A stretch of 53,539 nucleotides of DNA from Streptomyces sp. NRRL F-525 (GTDB lineage: Bacteria > Actinomycetota > Actinomycetes > Streptomycetales > Streptomycetaceae). The DNA is taken from contig NZ_JNXE01000052.1 of NCBI RefSeq assembly GCF_000716605.1, positions 1 to 53,539 of the forward strand, given 5' to 3'. A model generated the notes under the pieces. That model was given only the letters and a program-made list of their open reading frames with translations, had not been told where the DNA came from and did not search any database. Positions 16,497-25,012 of the stretch are shown here, one piece after another. Position 1 is the stretch's first letter, and each line of letters begins with the position of its first letter. The translations under genes and the position numbers were made by a program.

Positions 16497-17949
16497 AACA
16501 CCCCACCTCGTCCCCCGTCACCACCCCGAACTCGCCCTGCTGCACATCCGTCGCCCGCACCCGCGTGACCTGCTTGAAGTCACTCCCGGCGATCACCTTC
16601 AGCACCGGCCCCTGCCCCTTCACCGCGCGCAGCTCGCTCCCGGGCAGCGCCGCCGCCAGCGACTTCGCGGAACGGTCCCAGCGGGGGTCGTAGACCACGA
16701 CCGTCCGTCGTACGGCGTGATCGGCCGCGCTCGTCGGCTGGTGCGTCGTACGGAAGCCGGTCGCCGCCAGCGCCGCGTCCACGCGCTTGCCGAGACCGCC
16801 GGTCGCCGTGCCGTTCTCGACCTGGACCTGGATCTGCTGCGGGGCCACGTCCACCTTCACCGCGTTGGCGCGCGCCGCCTTGTGCACGGTCAGGGGTTTG
16901 TCGTCGCGCAGGGCCTGGAAGAGCTTGGCCGCCTTCGGCTCGTCCCATTTCAGGGTGGAGCCGATGCCCTTCACGACGAAGCCCATCTGCCCGATCGGGA
17001 CCGTGGTGAACTCGGAGGACGACGGGGAGAAGGTGCGCATCGCCCGGCCGAGATCGAGCAGTTCATCCGTACCGAAGCCCTTGTCCGCGCGGACCGAGCC
17101 GAGCACCGCGCGGGTCACGTCACGGAACTTCAGCGGGTTCAGCAGCACCCCGGACGAGGTGGCCTGGTCGATCAGCGCGGCCAGGAAACGCTGCTGGCGC
17201 TTCATCCGGCCGAGGTCGGAGGCGCCGTCGACGTGCCGCGAGCGGACGTACTGGAGGGCCTGCCCGCCCATCAACGTGTGGGTGCCGGCGGGGAGATCGA
17301 GACCCGTGTACGAGTCCTTGAGCGGCTCGGCGGTGCAGATCTTGACCCCGCCCAGGACGTCGACCGTCTTCATGAAGCTGGTGAAATCGACCTCCAGGTA
17401 GTGGTCGATCTTCACGTGGGTCATGGACTCGACGGTCTGCACGGTGAGGTTGGGGCCGCCCTCCGCGTACGCCGCGTTGATCTTGATGGGGTGCGGACCG
17501 TGGTGCTCACCGGTGGTCTGGTCGGTGTGCGGGGGCGTCATGGCGTAGGAGTCGCGGGGGAGGCTGACGACGCTGGCGCGCTCCCGGTCCTCCGAGATGT
17601 GCACGATCATGATGGTGTCGGTGCAGTGGCAGGGCGCGCCACCGAGGTGGTACTGGCGCCGCTCCTGCTCGGTGATCTTGTCGCGGCCGTCGGTGCCGAC
17701 GAGCAGGACGTTCATGCCGTGGCCCGCGCGCGGGCGGTTCTTCATGTCCTTGAAGGGGTCGACGCGGGCGATGTCGGCGTCGAGGCTGGTGACCACCGCG
17801 TGCCCGATCCCGGCGGACGCGAGCACCACCACGGACAGCGTGGTCGCCGCCCGCATGGCCCAGCGCGGCTTCTTCTTCGGTCGTACGGGTGGCCGTGGGC
17901 GCCGCTGCGGTGGACGGGCGGCGGGGGAGCGGCGGGGCGGCGTGGGCAT
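16492..17949 (-). CDS. LytR-CpsA-Psr family protein, LCP-2
   Basis: This is a 485-residue LCP protein with a basic proline-rich cytoplasmic N-terminus (1-30), a transmembrane helix (about 33-55), an LCP domain (about 77-330) and a C-terminal LytR_C domain (VQVENGTATGGLGKRVDAAL). D88 and R89 (GTDGRDK), SLPRDS and RSRH are kept. The Arg that normally precedes the second Asp (R-x-D) is C109 here (CHCTD). The ATG at 17949 begins MPTPPRRS; the reading frame is open far upstream only through GC bias. It is divergent from the GT2 glycosyltransferase with a 126-bp gap, suggesting shared control. Confidence 0.9.
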   Translation of the reverse strand: MPTPPRRSPAARPPQRRPRPPVRPKKKPRWAMRAATTLSVVVLASAGIGHAVVTSLDADIARVDPFKDMKNRPRAGHGMNVLLVGTDGRDKITEQERRQYHLGGAPCHCTDTIMIVHISEDRERASVVSLPRDSYAMTPPHTDQTTGEHHGPHPIKINAAYAEGGPNLTVQTVESMTHVKIDHYLEVDFTSFMKTVDVLGGVKICTAEPLKDSYTGLDLPAGTHTLMGGQALQYVRSRHVDGASDLGRMKRQQRFLAALIDQATSSGVLLNPLKFRDVTRAVLGSVRADKGFGTDELLDLGRAMRTFSPSSSEFTTVPIGQMGFVVKGIGSTLKWDEPKAAKLFQALRDDKPLTVHKAARANAVKVDVAPQQIQVQVENGTATGGLGKRVDAALAATGFRTTHQPTSAADHAVRRTVVVYDPRWDRSAKSLAAALPGSELRAVKGQGPVLKVIAGSDFKQVTRVRATDVQQGEFGVVTGDEVGCS

Positions 17950-18075
17950 GGGGGACACCTCCGCGAGGGCCGTACGTGGGATCTTGAGCACCGTAGGCCG
18001 ATACGATCTGATACCACCGCAGCCGCCCGGGCGGGGCGCGTCCGTGTCCCCCGTTCGCGGTAACGTGAGCGCCCT

Positions 18076-19110
18076 ATGAACGCCATTCCCGACGTGCGAC
18101 TCCCCGCCGTTTCTGTGATCATGCCCGTCCTCGACGAGGAGCGGCATCTGCGCGGAGCCGTCCAAGCGATCCTCGCGCAGGAGTACGACGGCGAGATGGA
18201 GGTCGTGATCGCCATCGGTCCCTCGAAGGACCGTACGGACGAGATCGCGGCCGAGCTCGTACGCGAAGACCCGCGTGTGCACACCGTCCCGAACCCGACC
18301 GGCCGCACGCCCGCCGCCCTCAACGCCGCGATCAAGGCCTCCCGCCACCCGATCGTCGTCCGCGTCGACGGCCACGGCATCCTCTCGCCGAACTACATCG
18401 CCACCGCCGTACGCCTCCTGGAGGAGACCGGCGCGCAGAACGTCGGCGGCATCATGCACGCCGAGGGCGAGAACGCCTGGGAGGACGCGGTCGCCGCCGC
18501 GATGACCTCGAAGATCGGCGTGGGCAACGCGGCCTTCCACACGGGAGGGGAAGCGGGCTCCGCCGAGACGGTCTACCTCGGGGTGTTCCGCCGCGAGGCC
18601 CTGGAGCAACAGGGCGGCTACAACGAGGAGTTCATCCGCGCCCAGGACTGGGAGCTGAACTTCCGGATCAGGGAAGCGGGCGGCCTCATCTGGTTCTCGC
18701 CCGAACTGCGGGTGTCGTACCGCCCCCGCCCGTCGGTGAAGGCCCTGGCCAAGCAGTACAAGGACTACGGCCGCTGGCGCCACGTCGTGGCCCGCTACCA
18801 CGAGGGCTCCATCAACCTCCGCTACCTCGCCCCGCCGACGGCGGTCTGCGCGATCGCGGCGGGCATCGTCGTCGGCGCGGTCCTCACCCCCTGGGCCTTC
18901 CTGATCCCCGCCGGCTACCTCGCGGCGATCACCCTCGGCTCCCTCCCCGCGGGCAAGGGCCTCTCCCTGAAGGCCCGCCTTCAGATCCCGGTGGCCCTCG
19001 CCACCATGCACATGTCCTGGGGCTACGGCTTCCTCACCAGCCCCAAGTCCCTTGCCCGCAGGGTGATCGCGTCCCGGCGGCCCGCGGTGCTCAGCCCGTC
19101 CAGCAGCTGA
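18076..19110 (+). CDS. Family 2 glycosyltransferase, membrane-anchored
   Basis: This is a 344-residue GT2 enzyme (ExoA-like). The GT-A domain begins SVIMPVLDEERHLRGAV, has the RVDGHG metal-binding position in place of a DXD, the acceptor-side block AQDWELNFRIREAGG and a basic helix KQYKDYGRWRHVV. Two or three C-terminal hydrophobic segments (about 255-310) anchor it to the inner face of the membrane. It adds a sugar from a nucleotide donor to a lipid or polymer acceptor; donor and acceptor are unknown. Its location inside the LCP cluster suggests that it builds the polymer the LCP enzymes transfer. Confidence 0.9.
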   Translation: MNAIPDVRLPAVSVIMPVLDEERHLRGAVQAILAQEYDGEMEVVIAIGPSKDRTDEIAAELVREDPRVHTVPNPTGRTPAALNAAIKASRHPIVVRVDGHGILSPNYIATAVRLLEETGAQNVGGIMHAEGENAWEDAVAAAMTSKIGVGNAAFHTGGEAGSAETVYLGVFRREALEQQGGYNEEFIRAQDWELNFRIREAGGLIWFSPELRVSYRPRPSVKALAKQYKDYGRWRHVVARYHEGSINLRYLAPPTAVCAIAAGIVVGAVLTPWAFLIPAGYLAAITLGSLPAGKGLSLKARLQIPVALATMHMSWGYGFLTSPKSLARRVIASRRPAVLSPSSS

Positions 19111-19142
19111 GCCGAGCACCGCCGCACCGACGACCCGGACTG

Positions 19143-20693
19143 CTACCAGACGTAGTTCGGGTCGACGTGCATGCACGCCGTGGTGTCCGAACCGTTGAGG
19201 GCGTCCGCCGAGGTCGGGGTCTTGTCGTCCTCCGTCGGGGCCTTGTACTTCGTGCCGGTCGTCCAGTCCGCGCCGACGACCAGGGTGACGCCGGAGACGC
19301 TCGTGGACTTCTTCACCGCGCTCGTCGGGATGCCGAGGGCCTTGGCGACCCGTTGGGCGTCGCCCTCCAGGTCGGCGCTCGGGTAGCGGACCAGCGTCGT
19401 GGCCGCGCTGGGCGTCGTCGAGGAGTCGGCGACCGCCTCCTTGAAGCCCTTGCCGACGAGGAGTTGGGCGATCGAGGTGGCCCGGCCGCGGACCGCGCCG
19501 GTCGTGTCGGTGCGGGTGCCGTTCTCCACCTGTACGGCGATCTTGTCGTCGGCGGCGGCCGGATCGGTGGACGCCTTCGCCGCCGTAGCCGACTTCTTCT
19601 TGTCCTTGCCGTCCAGCGCGATGTCCTCGCGGACCAGCCGGAACAGCTGGTCGGCGTCGGTCGTCTTGGGGACCACCCGGCCGCTGCTGCCCGAGTACTC
19701 CCACGGCATCGTCGTCATGGTGATCCGGGCGGTCGGTACCTTCCTCAGTTCCTTGCTCAGGTCGTACAGCTTGGCGACGGTCCCGAGGCCGTTGTCGACC
19801 GTGAGCGCCTTCGTGGCCGTCTCGGCGAGGCTGCGCAGCTTCGTCGGATTGCTCAGCGTGGCGTTCTCGCGCAGCTGCCGGACCATCGAGTTCATGTACT
19901 GGTGCTGCGCCTTGGTCCGGGCGATGTCGGTGTCGTCCTCGAAGCCGTAGCGCGTGCGCAGCCACTGCAGGGCCTGCTCGCCCTTCACGGACGTGGTGCC
20001 CTTCTTCAGCTTCAGGCCCGAGCCCTTGCCGGAGGAGGTGTGCGAGTAGACGTTGGCGTCCACGCAGACCGGCACCCCGCCGATCGCGTCCGCCATCGAC
20101 ACCACACCCGCGAAGTCGACCATCATGAAGTGGTCGATGTGGATGTCGGTCAGCTTCTCCCAGGTCGCCACCGTGCAGCCGGGGCCGCCGCGGCCCAGCG
20201 AGTCGTTCGTGATGACGTCCGTCTCGGCCGCGTACGTCTTGCCCGTGTCCGGGTCCGTGCACTTGGGGATGTCCGTCAAGGTGTCGCGCGGCATGCTCAC
20301 GACCGACATGTTGCTGCGGTCCGCCGAGACGTGCAGCAGCATCTGGACGTCCGCGCGGGCCGGGGTGTCGAAGGTGTCCTTCGCGCCGCCGAGCTTCTGG
20401 TTCTCCGCGGAGTCCCGCGCGTCCGAGCCGATCAGCAGGATGTTCAACGGCTTCTGCCCGGCCGCGTTGGCCTTGGACTCGGCCGCCCGGTCCTTCTCGT
20501 CCCCGATGTTCAGGGGGTCTTTCTTTATGTTGTGGTTGAGGTGCTGGTAGTACAGGTATCCGGCGCCGGCCGTCCCGGTTATGACCACCGCGAGGACGAT
20601 CGCCGACCAGCGCAACGCCCGCCGCCGACCGCCCTTGCGTCTTCCTCCGGCACCGTCCGCCGGTCTCTTCCCGTCCGCCGGCGTGAGCGACAT
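19143..20693 (-). CDS. LytR-CpsA-Psr family protein, LCP-3
   Basis: This is a 516-residue LCP protein: short basic N-terminus, transmembrane helix (ALRWSAIVLAVVITGTAG), LCP domain with GSDARDS, RAD, SMPRDT and RTRY, then a LytR_C domain (VQVENGTRTDTTGAVRGRATS). The ATG at 20693 has GAGGA 4 nt upstream; the frame to 20822 adds sequence without conserved features. It is convergent with the GT2 gene, 32 bp apart. A strong hairpin separates it from LCP-4 upstream, so it has its own promoter in 20694-20771. Confidence 0.91.
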   Translation of the reverse strand: MSLTPADGKRPADGAGGRRKGGRRRALRWSAIVLAVVITGTAGAGYLYYQHLNHNIKKDPLNIGDEKDRAAESKANAAGQKPLNILLIGSDARDSAENQKLGGAKDTFDTPARADVQMLLHVSADRSNMSVVSMPRDTLTDIPKCTDPDTGKTYAAETDVITNDSLGRGGPGCTVATWEKLTDIHIDHFMMVDFAGVVSMADAIGGVPVCVDANVYSHTSSGKGSGLKLKKGTTSVKGEQALQWLRTRYGFEDDTDIARTKAQHQYMNSMVRQLRENATLSNPTKLRSLAETATKALTVDNGLGTVAKLYDLSKELRKVPTARITMTTMPWEYSGSSGRVVPKTTDADQLFRLVREDIALDGKDKKKSATAAKASTDPAAADDKIAVQVENGTRTDTTGAVRGRATSIAQLLVGKGFKEAVADSSTTPSAATTLVRYPSADLEGDAQRVAKALGIPTSAVKKSTSVSGVTLVVGADWTTGTKYKAPTEDDKTPTSADALNGSDTTACMHVDPNYVW

Positions 20694-20771
20694 CGTGTCC
20701 TCAACCGCCGGCACCTCCCCACGCACGCTGCTGCGAGTCAAGTCCCCACCCCTCCACGACGCGCCCTGACG

Positions 20772-20815
20772 CACGGGTCCGCCCCGCGCCCCGTTAGACG
20801 CGGAACGGACCCGTG
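20772..20815 (-). terminator. Terminator of LCP-4
   Basis: CACGGGTCCG (20772-20781) pairs with CGGACCCGTG (20806-20815). An inner CCGCG/CGCGG stem is separated by a 2-nt internal loop. It lies just beyond the LCP-4 stop codon and upstream of LCP-3, which makes the two genes separate transcripts. Confidence 0.8.
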
Positions 20816-20822
20816 TGGTCAC

Positions 20823-22550
20823 TTACTTGGCGCACTCAACCTTGTCCGCCGTGGACTTCTGGACCCCCTCCGGCGTCGACCCCGCGGTCGAGGTGAGCGG
20901 GACGCCGGCTCCCTTGAAGTCCTTGCCCAGGGTCAGCGTCATCGCCGGCAGCCCCTGGGAGTTCTGCACACTCTTGCCCGGCTTCATCGCGGACCCCGAG
21001 AGACCCATGATGTCGGCGAGCCGTCGAGCCTGGTCCGCCTGGTCGGGCGCGTACTCGAGCGTCGTCTTCGCGAGCGCCGCCGGAGCGTTGCCCGCGTTCT
21101 CGGACTTGAGTACGCCCTCATCATTCTGCAGCCACGTAAGAGTTTCCTGTGCGCTGCCGGCGACGGCCCCTCCGTTGAGGATCCGCACCCGCACCGCGGA
21201 GGCGGCGGACTTGGTGCCCTTGAGCCGGGCGGCCACGGCGGCCTTCTCCTTCGCGGCCTGCTGCTTGACCGCGGTGAAGGAGGTGTCGCTCTTGATCAGC
21301 GAGAAGACCTGCGGGGCGGTCGTGTTGTTGAGGACGACCGTCACCGGGGTCTTCTCCGCCGGGTTGTCGACGACCGGCACGGTGGTGAAGGTCAGGTTCT
21401 TCGGGTTGAGCTTGCCCAGCTCGAGACCGAGGTCCTTCAGCTTGCCGATGGTGTTGAGGTTCTCGTCGACGGTCAGCGCCTTGGTGCCGGCCTCCGCCAG
21501 CTTCACCATCTTCGAGGGGCTGGTGAGCGTGGAGTTGGACTTCAGCTTCCGCATCAGCGCGCTGAGGAACTGCTGCTGCAGCGTGATCCGGCTCAGGTCA
21601 CCGCCGAAGCCGACCGAGTGCCGGGTCCGCACGAAGGCCAGCGCCTGCTCGCCCGAGAGGTTGTGCGTGCCCTTGGACAGCTTCAGGTGCGAGTCGGAGT
21701 CGTCGATGTTCTTGGCCAGGCAGACCTCGACCCCGCCGACCGCGTCCGTCAGCGTCTTCACGGCGTTGAAGTCGGCCACCATGAAGTCGTCGGCCTGGAT
21801 CCCGGTCAGCTCGGTGACCGTCCGCACGGTGCAGCTCGCCGTACGGCCGTCCTGGCCGAGGCTGGTGTTGAAGCGGACGCTCGTCGTGCCCGGGATGACC
21901 TTGGTCGTGCCGTCCGACTGGGTCGTCTGGCAGTCCGGGACGTCGGTGATCAGGTCGCGGGGGATGCTGAGCGCGGTCGCGTTCGAGCGGTCCTTGGACA
22001 CGTGCAGCAGGATCGTGGTGTCCGCGTGGCCGACGCTGCCGGCGTCGCCGTAGCCCTCGTTGCCCGCGCCGGTGCGCTTGTCGGTGCCGATCACCAGCAG
22101 GTTGATGGCCTTGCCCTTGCTGAAGCCACCGGTGCTCGCGCCGTCGTCGGAGGCGGTCGTGATGTTGTCGTTGAGGTGCTGGATGTAGAGGTACGCGGCC
22201 GCGGAGACGGCGACCAGCACGAAGGCCAGCCCGCCGCCGGTCCACATCAGGATCTTCTTGCCCTTGGCCTTCTTCTTCACCGGCCGGCGACCGCGCCGGG
22301 CCGGTGGCTCCTCGGGCGCGCCCCGCCGTCTGCGCGGCGGCGGCACCTCACGCCCCGGACTCCTCGGGACCGTCTCCCGCTCCGGCGCCGCGACACTGCG
22401 GTTCTGCGCAGTGGCTCTACGGGGCCCCGGCACCGCTGACTGCGGTGTGGAAGGAGTCAGTCGCAGTTCGTATTCACCAGTGTTCGGATTGAGTACCCAC
22501 TGGTCTGCGGGGTCGATGTTGTCCGCCCGCCCACGGCCTTGCGCGTCCAC
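20823..22550 (-). CDS. LytR-CpsA-Psr family protein, LCP-4
   Basis: This 575-residue LCP protein has the longest cytoplasmic N-terminus of the five (1-98). It opens with an acidic block DQWVLNPNTGEYELRL, then an Arg/Pro-rich stretch. A transmembrane helix (about 99-121), an LCP domain and a LytR_C domain (VRILNGGAVAGSAQETL) follow. GTDKR, SIPRDL and RTRH are kept, but the R of R-x-D is H175 (GHADTT). GGAGGAT lies about 11 nt upstream of the GTG at 22550. The N-terminal block looks like a docking motif for a cytoplasmic partner; that is inference. Confidence 0.91.
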   Translation of the reverse strand: MDAQGRGRADNIDPADQWVLNPNTGEYELRLTPSTPQSAVPGPRRATAQNRSVAAPERETVPRSPGREVPPPRRRRGAPEEPPARRGRRPVKKKAKGKKILMWTGGGLAFVLVAVSAAAYLYIQHLNDNITTASDDGASTGGFSKGKAINLLVIGTDKRTGAGNEGYGDAGSVGHADTTILLHVSKDRSNATALSIPRDLITDVPDCQTTQSDGTTKVIPGTTSVRFNTSLGQDGRTASCTVRTVTELTGIQADDFMVADFNAVKTLTDAVGGVEVCLAKNIDDSDSHLKLSKGTHNLSGEQALAFVRTRHSVGFGGDLSRITLQQQFLSALMRKLKSNSTLTSPSKMVKLAEAGTKALTVDENLNTIGKLKDLGLELGKLNPKNLTFTTVPVVDNPAEKTPVTVVLNNTTAPQVFSLIKSDTSFTAVKQQAAKEKAAVAARLKGTKSAASAVRVRILNGGAVAGSAQETLTWLQNDEGVLKSENAGNAPAALAKTTLEYAPDQADQARRLADIMGLSGSAMKPGKSVQNSQGLPAMTLTLGKDFKGAGVPLTSTAGSTPEGVQKSTADKVECAK

Positions 22551-22764
22551 GGTTTACCGAATCCTCCGTCGGGGCCACGCGGCGCCTTCCCCCTCCAGGC
22601 GCTCGGGTCTCGTACATCCGGTGCGCAAGCACACAGCCCACCGGATCGCTCACACTATCCGTCCAGTTGAGCGGCAAGTGACTGCGGTGACAAATTCCAC
22701 GTCCCTACAACCGGTCAATCCGTCCTATTTTTCGGAACAAAAGTTCGTCGACTTGGCGATCGCT

Positions 22765-23961
22765 TTACCCGCAGGTGTCCTCGGCGGCGGTGTTCCCACG
22801 AAACGTGGGCGCGGGCGAGACCTCTGAACCGGGCGCCGTATTAAGGGCGTTTGCGGCGGAATCCTCTGGAACCTGCTTCCGTACCGCGACGGTCGCGTCC
22901 GCCCGCAGCCGGGCGAACAGCTTTTCGGCCTCGGGCTCCACGAGCTGGTCGCGATTCGCGTTGTAAATGTACGACTCCCGCGGAACGGTGAGGAATTGCA
23001 CATGTTCGGTGGGGATGTTCCGCAACCCGCGCACCAGTTCGTACAAACCGCGCAGATTCGCCAATTCCGGATCGGTGGTGAGCGAAGAGGTGGCCGCATC
23101 CAGTACCGGATACAGCTTCACGGGATTGAACAGCACGTCATCGCTCTGCACCTTGTTGACGAGCGCCCCCAGAAACCCCTGCTGACGGTCCATCCGGTCG
23201 GTGTCGCTACCGTTCCCGAGCGACTTCCGAGCCCGCACGTATCCGAGCGCCTGCTCCCCGTCGAGGGTGACCTTGCCCGCAGGCAGCCTCAGCTTGGCCG
23301 CCTTGTCACGAATGGGCCTCTTCAGACAGACCTCCACCCCGTCCACGGCGTCGACCATGTCCTTGAACCCATGGAAGTCGACGACCATGTGGTGGTCGAT
23401 CCGCACGTTGGTCAGCTTCTCCACGGTCCGGATCGTGCACCCCGAACCCCCCACCTGGAACGCGTAGTTGAACATCGCGAACATCGGCTCGGTCCGCGTC
23501 CCGTCCGGCCGCAGACACCCCGGCACATCCACCATCAGGTCCCGCGGCAACGACACGGCGGTCGCGCTGCGCCGGTCCGCCGCCAGATGCAACAGGATCG
23601 TCGTGTCCGACCGCTCGGTCCCCGAGTCCCGCCCGTACTCCGCGTTCCCGTCCCCCGACCGCGAGTCGGACCCGATCAGCAGAATGTTCTGCGCCCCCTT
23701 CACGAGCGCGGTCGGCCGCTCCTTCTCATACCGGGCGAGCTCGGCGGCGGCGGCGTTGTCAGGCGTGATGTTGGCGTCAAGCTTCGCGTAGACCCCCCAC
23801 CCCACCCCGGCGGCCGCTACGACGACCACACCCACCCCGGCCGAGACCCCCCGCACCCACCGCCGACGCCGCCGACGTATGAGCCCCGCCCCGGACGCGG
23901 AAGCCCCCGCACCCGGCCCGAGAACGCCTCCTACGGTGTCGTCGAACACGTGCGGTTCCAC
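22765..23961 (-). CDS. LytR-CpsA-Psr family protein, LCP-5
   Basis: This 398-residue LCP protein lacks a LytR_C domain. An Arg-rich stop-transfer segment (RRRRRRW) precedes the transmembrane helix (about 37-59). The LCP domain keeps all signature residues: GSDSRSG, ERSDTT, SLPRDL and RARK. The C-terminal 40 residues are disordered and end with a lone Cys near the stop. Start choice is uncertain: the GTG at 23961 has GAGGG too close, while the GTG at 23949 has a better distance. It lies about 214 bp upstream of LCP-4 on the same strand. Confidence 0.88.
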   Translation of the reverse strand: MEPHVFDDTVGGVLGPGAGASASGAGLIRRRRRRWVRGVSAGVGVVVVAAAGVGWGVYAKLDANITPDNAAAAELARYEKERPTALVKGAQNILLIGSDSRSGDGNAEYGRDSGTERSDTTILLHLAADRRSATAVSLPRDLMVDVPGCLRPDGTRTEPMFAMFNYAFQVGGSGCTIRTVEKLTNVRIDHHMVVDFHGFKDMVDAVDGVEVCLKRPIRDKAAKLRLPAGKVTLDGEQALGYVRARKSLGNGSDTDRMDRQQGFLGALVNKVQSDDVLFNPVKLYPVLDAATSSLTTDPELANLRGLYELVRGLRNIPTEHVQFLTVPRESYIYNANRDQLVEPEAEKLFARLRADATVAVRKQVPEDSAANALNTAPGSEVSPAPTFRGNTAAEDTCG

Positions 23962-24090
23962 CCCTCATGGCCGAGTAAGAGCGCGTGGTTCTTCTCCTAC
24001 GACCATGGCGTGGATGGGACGGGGGAGGCGGCCGTTACTGACCCATCCGGGTGACTGACCGGCTCCGGGTGACTAGTGCTTTTTGCTTTT

Positions 24091-24118
24091 AGGGGCGCGG
24101 GGAACTGCGCGACCAGCC
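24091..24118 (+). repeat. Dispersed 28-bp repeat, copy 2
   Basis: This is identical to copies at 3215-3242 (inverted) and 28811-28838. Here the upstream arm of the hairpin is missing and replaced by a T-rich run (CTTTTTGCTTTT). It lies just downstream of the TIGR03089-type gene. Confidence 0.8.
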
Positions 24119-24160
24119 CCCACCGGCCGCCACTCGCCAAACAACCCTCGCCACCCCCTC

Positions 24161-24898
24161 TCAGAGGCGCGAAACAGTCACCCGCTCACTCTCAACCCGC
24201 TTGGCCAGAGACTCCTCGCTCAGCTGATCCAGATTCCGGCACAACACCACAGACCCTCCAGAGGCAAGCGGCCTATACAACCCCGAGCTCAACCCCTCCC
24301 ACGTGTCATACGACAGCCCGGACAACACCCGAGCCCCCGCATCCCCGTCGACCCGAGCCTGCTCAACAACCTCGCCCCCCGTGAACTCCCGCCCGCCGAC
24401 GACCAACGCAGGCTCCCCAGGATCCACCGCCGAGAACGCGACAAACCGATCCCCCTGCCCCGGCACCTCAACGGCATAGTCGACAAACCCGGCCGGAGTC
24501 TGCGGAAACCTCCCCCCGAGCGGCCGCAGGGCAAGAGCAACCCGCTCCCCACCACAGGCCCGAGCCACGTCCAAGGACTCCGGCCCACTCACCACCACGT
24601 CGGCCCCGGAGGGATCCCCACCCACGTCCGCGACCACCCCCACAGACGAACAAGCCAGCAACCACACCGCCGTCTGCCAGTGCGCAGGCAACAACACGAC
24701 GACCCGATCACCGGGCCCGGCCCCAAGATCCCCCTGAAGCAGATTCGCGGTCTTGGCCACCCAATTGGCGAAGGTGGCCACGGACAATTCGACACGTTCC
24801 CCCGTGGCGTCGTCGTAGAAGGTCACCAGGGGACGGCCGGGATCCGCGCCGAGCGCGGAACGCAGCAGGTCGGCAGGGGTGCGATCGATGGCGTTCAC
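24161..24898 (-). CDS. TIGR03089-type protein related to AMP-forming synthetases
   Basis: This 245-residue protein resembles the N-terminal part of acyl-adenylating enzymes (LVTFYDDATGERVELSVATFANWVAKTANLL; GPGDRVVVLLPAHWQTAVWLLA). It lacks the ATP-binding TSG-TGxPK loop and the entire C-terminal catalytic lobe, and is about half the length of a full enzyme. The same stand-alone form is conserved in actinobacteria (M. tuberculosis Rv3268, as I recall, also beside an LCP gene). It is unlikely to adenylate anything on its own. I use the GTG at 24898; no clear ribosome site precedes it. It is divergent from the secreted amidase. Confidence 0.8.
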   Translation of the reverse strand: MNAIDRTPADLLRSALGADPGRPLVTFYDDATGERVELSVATFANWVAKTANLLQGDLGAGPGDRVVVLLPAHWQTAVWLLACSSVGVVADVGGDPSGADVVVSGPESLDVARACGGERVALALRPLGGRFPQTPAGFVDYAVEVPGQGDRFVAFSAVDPGEPALVVGGREFTGGEVVEQARVDGDAGARVLSGLSYDTWEGLSSGLYRPLASGGSVVLCRNLDQLSEESLAKRVESERVTVSRL

Positions 24899-24923
24899 CC
24901 GAGCAAGCGTACGGGGACGCCCG

Positions 24924-24989
24924 CCGGCACCCACCCCCGCACCGGGTGCCGGACCACCGGTTCGGACGAACCGCAGCCGACGGTCCGTC
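24924..24989. promoter_or_regulatory. Cluster of palindromes in a divergent promoter
   Basis: Three inverted repeats are packed between the TIGR03089-type gene and the amidase: CCGGCACCC/GGGTGCCGG (24924-24932 with 24944-24952), CGGTTCG-ga-CGAACCG (24958-24973, perfect) and GACGG-t-CCGTC (24979-24989). The middle one has the size and symmetry of a repressor operator. Confidence 0.55.
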
Positions 24990-25012
24990 AATTCCCGGAT
25001 AGACAGATATGT

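Noticed and set aside
16492..20262. A single 1256-codon ORF through LCP-2 and beyond
   Set aside because: The frame stays open only because of GC bias. The LCP protein starts at 17949, and upstream sequence is antisense to the GT2 gene.
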